From: Streptomyces ochraceiscleroticus
GTDB lineage: Bacteria > Actinomycetota > Actinomycetes > Streptomycetales > Streptomycetaceae
Direction of reading: 5' to 3'
DNA: 64,000 bases
NCBI RefSeq assembly: GCF_000720485.1
Contig: NZ_JOAX01000005.1
Location: 372,001 to 436,000, forward strand
Shown here: positions 59,877 through 64,000 of the stretch, piece after piece
How positions within the stretch are numbered: position 1 is the first letter of the stretch
Layout: the number at the start of each line of letters is the position of its first letter
Made by a program: the position numbers and the translations under genes
Notes under the pieces: generated by a model
The model's database searches: none
What the model was told of the DNA's origin: nothing
Seen by the model: the letters and a program-made list of their open reading frames with translations, nothing else

Positions 59877-60818
59877 GTGAGTGACACAGCGGGCACGGTC
59901 GATCATGTTCTGATCACGGATGTTCTGCTCCGTGATGGGTTTCAGATTGAGCCGGTGGTCATTCCGACCGCCGATAAGATCCGGCTGGCCTATGGGCTGC
60001 TGGACGCCGGGCTGACCTCGCTGGAGATCGGCTCGTTCGTTCACCCGGGGAAGGTCCCGCAGATGGCGGACACCGATCAACTGGTCTCCGAACTGCGGCC
60101 CGGAGAGTCGGCGGCGCTGCACACCTTGGTCTTCAACGAGCGGGGAGCGCGCCGGGCGCTGGCGGCCGGCGCCCGCAACGTCCGCCTTATCGTCTCGGCG
60201 AGCGACGGCCACAGCCAGGCCAACGCCGGAGTGCCCAGTCAGGCGGCCCTGGCCCGGCTGCGTCCTGCCGCGGCGCTGCTGACCGAGGCTCAGGTGCGGA
60301 TTGAGGCATGCATCGCCACGGCTTTCGTCTGTCCGTTCGATGGCGAGACCAGTCCCGACACGGTGGTGGGTCTGGCCCGGCAGTTGAGCGCGTTGGGCAT
60401 CCGGGTGCTCCATCTCGCCGACACGATCGGCGCGGCCAGCCCTTGGCACATCCGGCGAACGGTCTCCGCCGTGCGCACGGCGTTGCCGGATTTGCCACTG
60501 GGGCTGCATCTGCACAACACCTACGGCATGGCCTCGGCGAACGCCTGGGAAGCACTTCAGCTGGGCGTCCGCCGCTTCGACGCCTCGTTGGGCGGGATCG
60601 GCGGCTGCCCGTTCGCCCCCGGCGCGGCGGGGAACATCGCCACCGACGATCTCGTCAACCTCTGTCACCACGCGGGGATCAGCACCGGGATCGATGCAGA
60701 GAAACTCGTCGCTCTCCGGGAGGAACTCCACGCGTTGCTGGGACGTAAGCTCGACTCCGCGCTGTCCGCCGTGCCGGCGACGCCGGTGGCCCTGCGTACA
60801 GCGGTCACCACCGGCTGA
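59877..60818 (+). CDS. HMG-CoA lyase-like enzyme (HMGL family)
   Basis: A 313-residue TIM-barrel lyase. Family residues are present: Arg-Asp in LLRDGFQIEP, SFVHPGKVPQMADTDQLV, metal-binding His pair in LGLHLHNTYGMA, and the catalytic Cys in GGIGGCPFAPGAAGNIATDDL. HMG-CoA lyase splits 3-hydroxy-3-methylglutaryl-CoA into acetyl-CoA and acetoacetate; close relatives act on similar beta-hydroxy acyl-CoAs. With the CoA-transferase and GntP-type permease it would complete a short route for a branched dicarboxylic acid. The GTG at 59877 follows the CoA-transferase stop immediately. Confidence 0.9.
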   Translation: MSDTAGTVDHVLITDVLLRDGFQIEPVVIPTADKIRLAYGLLDAGLTSLEIGSFVHPGKVPQMADTDQLVSELRPGESAALHTLVFNERGARRALAAGARNVRLIVSASDGHSQANAGVPSQAALARLRPAAALLTEAQVRIEACIATAFVCPFDGETSPDTVVGLARQLSALGIRVLHLADTIGAASPWHIRRTVSAVRTALPDLPLGLHLHNTYGMASANAWEALQLGVRRFDASLGGIGGCPFAPGAAGNIATDDLVNLCHHAGISTGIDAEKLVALREELHALLGRKLDSALSAVPATPVALRTAVTTG

Positions 60819-60865
60819 CGTACGGTATGTCCGCGTAGGCAGCTGAGTCCGGCGGGGAGACACGG

Positions 60866-61684
60866 GTGATGAGCACGAGCGACAAGGCGGGGACGCCGCA
60901 ACTTCTGGTGTTGCAGAAGATCCGCCAGATCCTGGAGTGCTTCACCATCGAACAGCCCGAGCTGAGCCTCCAGCAGATCACCCGGGCCACCGGTCTCCCC
61001 GCCAGCACCTGCCAGCGGCTGGTGAACAATCTGCTGCGCGAGGGCTTCCTGGACCGCAACGGCGACACGTACCGCATCGGTCTCGGCCTGGTGCGGTGGG
61101 CGGCCCCGGGCACCTTCGGCCTGGACATGGTGCAGCTCACCCGACCGGCGCTCCAGCAACTGCGCGACCGGACGGGCGAGTCGGCCTGCCTCTATGTACG
61201 AGATGGTCCCTTCCGTACAGTGGTGGGGCTCGCCGAGACCCACCATGCGGTCATGCGGCTGTTTATGGTGGGCATGGTGATGTCCCTGCACGCGGGCTCG
61301 GCCGGCAAGGTCTTCATGGCGTTCGACCCCACGGCACGCCGGGCTGCGGTCGGCCACGGGCTCACCCCGCACACGTCCCGCACCGTGGTCGACATCGACC
61401 TGCTGGACCAGCAGCTGGAGGAGGTCCGCAGGGTCGGCTATTCGGCGTCGTTCGAAGAACGCGACGTCGGCGCGGCCTCGATCAGCGCTCCGGTCTTCGG
61501 AAGCACCGGCGAACTGGTGGCGGCCCTGGGCATCGGAGCGCCGACGCAGCGCCTGACCCCCGCCGACGTGAGCCGCCTCGCGCCTCAGGTCATCGAGGCA
61601 GCCGAAGAAGCCTCCCGCCGCCTCGGCTACCGCCCCGGCATCCGTCGGGCTCCCCTGGCCACCGACTCAGCCACCGAGCGCTGA
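60866..61684 (+). CDS. IclR family transcriptional regulator
   Basis: A 272-residue regulator: an N-terminal winged helix (LQKIRQILECFTIEQPELSLQQITRATGLPASTCQRLVNNLLREGFL) and a C-terminal effector domain with GRVGYSASFEERD-type motifs (VRRVGYSASFEERDVGAASISAPVF) and LHAGSAGKVFMAF. IclR proteins typically sense the acid or its breakdown products. Lying 47 bases after the lyase gene, it probably controls the CoA-transferase/lyase genes and the divergent permease. The GTG at 60866 has GGGGAG upstream. Confidence 0.92.
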   Translation: MMSTSDKAGTPQLLVLQKIRQILECFTIEQPELSLQQITRATGLPASTCQRLVNNLLREGFLDRNGDTYRIGLGLVRWAAPGTFGLDMVQLTRPALQQLRDRTGESACLYVRDGPFRTVVGLAETHHAVMRLFMVGMVMSLHAGSAGKVFMAFDPTARRAAVGHGLTPHTSRTVVDIDLLDQQLEEVRRVGYSASFEERDVGAASISAPVFGSTGELVAALGIGAPTQRLTPADVSRLAPQVIEAAEEASRRLGYRPGIRRAPLATDSATER

Positions 61685-61686
61685 CC

Positions 61687-61887
61687 GGTCCCACTCAGGC
61701 CCACGCCGCGCACAAGGCCCTGCTGCACAGCTGGGCCCTCGGCGGGATCGCGTCGGCGGACCGGGATCTCTTCGACCTGTCAGTACCGCTGTTCGCAACG
61801 CAGGACGCCCGCACCGGCCTGGAGTCCGCCGCCGCAGCGCTACGGGCGGGCAACCCCCGCCCGGCTCTGGACTTCCACGGCTGCTGA
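61687..61887 (+). pseudogene. C-terminal remnant of an enoyl-CoA hydratase
   Basis: Immediately after the IclR stop, one frame reads GPTQAHAAHKALLHSWALGG, then FDLSVPLFATQDARTGLESAAAALRAGN and ends ALDFHGC-stop. This matches the C-terminal 65 residues of enoyl-CoA hydratase/isomerase proteins (the GPT.A.AA.K and LFAT.D...GL segments). There is no start and the first 200 residues are missing, so this is a leftover and cannot be functional. Confidence 0.6.
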
Positions 61888-61970
61888 CACCCGCCGAGTA
61901 CTGGGATGCCTTCGCCCCGACCGCGCCGTTGTACGCCGGGGCGAAGGCAGGGCTGGGGACTGCAAGAAGA

Positions 61971-62078
61971 ACGGCCCTGCACTACAAGATCCGCCGCGAC
62001 TGCCGCCAGCGCGGCATCGGCCTCCGGCATGCCATCCGAGCGGTCGCCCCCATGCATAACCTCGCGCTGGCCGCGTGA
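61971..62078 (+). pseudogene. C-terminal transposase remnant
   Basis: The frame ending at 62078 reads ALHYKIRRDCRQRGIGLRHAIRAVAPMHNLALAA-stop. This resembles the C-terminus of IS5-like DDE transposases in Streptomyces (…DCR.RG.GL.HA…MHNLAL). Only about 35 residues remain and no terminal inverted repeats were seen. Confidence 0.5.
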
Positions 62079-62324
62079 CTAGGACAACCCCGGAACCGCG
62101 TTGCCCATGTAGGAGCCGAGGAGTGACTTGCCCTCGCCCGCGAAGGCCCGCGCGGGAACTTCCAGCACGCGGTCGGGCGTGGGGAGGACTTCTTCGGAAA
62201 CCCGATCATCATCAGCCCACCGGTGATCGGCTTCTGCCGGCGGAAACACTGACACCTGCGGTTCGGCCGGAGGGGTGCCCACCGGCTCGTGACGGCGAGC
62301 GTTACAGGGGTGTCGTCCGGGCAC
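62079..62324 (-). pseudogene. Probable remnant of a zinc-type alcohol dehydrogenase
   Basis: The minus-strand frame ends ...VLEVPARAFAGEGKSLLGSYMGNAVPGLS-stop. The part KSLLGSYMGNAVP resembles the late segment of zinc-dependent alcohol dehydrogenases (…L.GSYMGS..P...IP…). A neighbouring frame gives ITGGLMMIGFPKKS, the preceding segment in such enzymes, so a frameshift is likely. The N-terminal three quarters are absent. Confidence 0.4.
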
Positions 62325-62343
62325 GGCCCACCGTCCAGACCGC

Positions 62344-63000
62344 TCAGCCAGGAGGGGAGGACGGCCGCTCCGGCCGCGGACAACGCGTTGCGGGAACTTC
62401 GGTACCCAGGAGGTCTTCCATCGCGGCTGTCATCCCGGCGACGAGGTCGCGTCGCGGGTCTATGAGCCACTGGAGTTGGAGTCCGTCCCACAGTGCGATA
62501 AGGGACCCCGCGATCTCTTGGGGATCCCTGCTGTTGGAGATGCGGCCCTTCTCCTGGTCCCGCCGAATGACCATCGCGGCGGTGGCGATGACCCTCTCGT
62601 ACCTGTCACGGAACCACTGATGCGCGGGGTGGTCCGGAGCTGAGGATTCCGCAGCCATGAGGGCGAGCAGCCGCAGCATCTCTTGCCGCTCCAGGTTGCG
62701 GCGAACGTACTGCAGGACGGCGTACGCGACGCCCTCTCCCCGGCTGTCCGATTCGAAGGAGTCGATGCTTGCGGAGTCGGCGTTCTCAAGGACGGCCACC
62801 AGGAGCGCGCTTTTGCTGGGGAAGTGGTGCACCACGCTGGTCAGGCTGAGATCGAGTTGTTTCGCGATCTCTCGCAGGGACCCGCCTCGGTAGCCGCACG
62901 CTGAGAAGACGGATGTGGCGGAGCTGATGATCTCGGCTCGTCGCCGCGCGCTCTTGGCGTAGGGCCCCCGCCGGGCGACTGGGCGAATCTCTTCGGTCAT
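62344..63000 (-). CDS. TetR family transcriptional regulator
   Basis: A 218-residue regulator with an intact HTH (RRAEIISSATSVFSACGYRGGSLREIAKQLDLSLTSVVHHFPSKSALLVAVLENAD) and a C-terminal ligand domain including ALWDGLQLQWLIDP, a motif seen in TetR proteins that control sugar or lipid genes. It is divergent from the binding-protein gene at 63237, 236 bases away, so it may regulate that transporter. The ATG at 63000 gives the expected short basic N-terminus. Confidence 0.9.
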   Translation of the reverse strand: MTEEIRPVARRGPYAKSARRRAEIISSATSVFSACGYRGGSLREIAKQLDLSLTSVVHHFPSKSALLVAVLENADSASIDSFESDSRGEGVAYAVLQYVRRNLERQEMLRLLALMAAESSAPDHPAHQWFRDRYERVIATAAMVIRRDQEKGRISNSRDPQEIAGSLIALWDGLQLQWLIDPRRDLVAGMTAAMEDLLGTEVPATRCPRPERPSSPPG

Positions 63001-63236
63001 GGCATCAACCCTATGGCGGCAAGGTGCCGGTCACGCCGCCCTTCGCCGCCTCCCCAGGGCGCTCCCGTCGCGCCGATCGGCTGTGCGCGGAGCCGGCGAC
63101 AGCAGCGGCGGCGGGCCCAACTTCAATCTGTCGAAACTGTGGCACCTGTTCGGTTTTCGCTGTACCTTCTCGCTCACCTACCAGACGTGCGGAAGAGCCG
63201 CTCACGCATTCATCGGGTGGAGAGGATCGGACAAGG

Positions 63237-64000
63237 ATGTTCAGACCACAGGCCGTGAGGACACTCGTTGTCGGTTTGGCCGCCGCGCTGCTTCTGACGG
63301 GTTGCGGCCGAACCGACAGCAAGCAGGGTCAGGGGTCGGCAGGTGCCCCCATCGACAGCTCACCTGCCACCGGCGACATCGCTGTGTGGGCGATGGGCAC
63401 GGAGGGTGAGCTCCTGCCCAAGCTGGCTGCCCGGTTCGAGAAGGCGAACCCTGACGCGAGGGTGAAGGTCACGGCGGTTCCGTGGCAGGACTACGGCAAG
63501 AAGGTCGAAACGGCGATCGCGTCCGGTGACACCCCGGACGCGACTTTGGTGGGTTCCGCCGATCTTGCGACGTTCGCGACCACGGGAGGGCTGGAGCAAG
63601 TCCCGCCGAAGCTGGTCGACGACTCGGCCTTCTATCCAGGCGCCGTCCAAAGCAGTGCGTTCGAGGGGGCTCGGTACGGCGTCCCCTGGTACGTGGAGAC
63701 CCGCTGCCTCTTCTACCGGAAGGACATGGCACGGGCCGCCGGAATGTCTCCGCCCAAGACCTGGGACGACTACCGCCCGTTCCTCAAGGCTCTCCAGAAG
63801 GAAGGCGCCAAGTGGGGCCTCTCGTTGCCCACCGGGGCCGCCCAGAGCTGGCAGAGCGTCCTGCCCTTCATGTGGCAGGCCGGAGCCCGGCTCATGAACG
63901 AGAACAAGAGCGAGTTCACCTTCGATACCCCTGAGGCGCTCACGGGGCTGAGGTTTTACCAGTCGTTCTTCGCTTCGAAGACCGTGAGCCCGAATGGCCC
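63237..64000 (+). CDS. Extracellular sugar-binding lipoprotein of ABC transporter, partial
   Basis: An open frame starts at ATG 63237 and runs past the window end, giving 254 residues. A signal peptide with lipobox LLLTGCGR is followed by a family 1 solute-binding domain: DIAVWAMGTEGELLPKLAARFEKANPDARV, VPWQDYGKKVETAIASGDTPDATLVG, and YGVPWYVETRCLFYRKDMA. It would bind a sugar outside the membrane for an ABC importer whose permease genes presumably lie just beyond. It is not closely similar to the binding protein at 15941-17167. AAGG lies directly before the ATG. Confidence 0.9.
   Translation, partial: MFRPQAVRTLVVGLAAALLLTGCGRTDSKQGQGSAGAPIDSSPATGDIAVWAMGTEGELLPKLAARFEKANPDARVKVTAVPWQDYGKKVETAIASGDTPDATLVGSADLATFATTGGLEQVPPKLVDDSAFYPGAVQSSAFEGARYGVPWYVETRCLFYRKDMARAAGMSPPKTWDDYRPFLKALQKEGAKWGLSLPTGAAQSWQSVLPFMWQAGARLMNENKSEFTFDTPEALTGLRFYQSFFASKTVSPNG

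Overview
The window looks like a chromosome segment of a Streptomyces or close relative. GC content is very high, GTG starts are common, many genes overlap by 4 bases (ATGA/GTGA), and the gene families are typical of the genus (HelR, DUF3618/holin-X, LVIVD-repeat and DUF305 proteins, NarL-type two-component parts, KhtTU). I saw no tRNA, rRNA, CRISPR array or intact insertion sequence.

Layout. 0-6.4 kb: start of an ECF sigma gene, a HelR RNA-polymerase-recycling ATPase preceded by a perfect rifamycin-associated element, an ArsR-TerB fusion, and a three-gene envelope operon (hypothetical, holin-X, DUF3618). 6.9-11.1 kb: two different Old Yellow Enzymes, one divergent from a MerR regulator, and an orphan sensor kinase. 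11.1-21.5 kb: a co-directional sugar locus (LacI, GH3, binding protein, two permeases, GH31 alpha-xylosidase, GH12 endoglucanase) that fits xyloglucan or related beta-glucan use, with LacI-type operators before gh3 and lacI. 21.6-32.5 kb: nine co-directional genes. Seven of them (GT2, FAD oxidoreductase, class III aminotransferase, small unknown, two GMC oxidoreductases, haem-oxygenase-like di-iron enzyme) are joined by six successive 4-base overlaps. This looks like an uncharacterised small-molecule or glycoconjugate pathway and is my main candidate for an undescribed system. 33.0-36.5 kb: small plus-strand genes including KhtT/KhtU and a VanZ-like protein.

36.5-47.5 kb: an apparently complete nicotinate catabolic operon on the minus strand. 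It has a CoxMLS-type molybdenum hydroxylase with a membrane-tailed CoxG, NicC, NicX, a natural NicF-NicD fusion, NicE, a MarR regulator and an MFS carrier, which together could take nicotinate to fumarate. A divergent ArsR-type gene follows, whose upstream palindrome recurs before the first OYE gene 41 kb away. 48.4-53.9 kb: orphan response regulator, FprA-like reductase, DUF305/LVIVD divergent pair, TetR.

54-62.3 kb is partly a graveyard: a frameshifted KAP-type P-loop NTPase joined to an IS-associated HTH fragment, plus enoyl-CoA hydratase, transposase and alcohol dehydrogenase remnants. Between these lies an intact organic-acid locus (GntP-type permease divergent from CoA-transferase, HMG-CoA-lyase-like enzyme and IclR). 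The window ends with a TetR gene divergent from a truncated lipoprotein sugar-binding protein.
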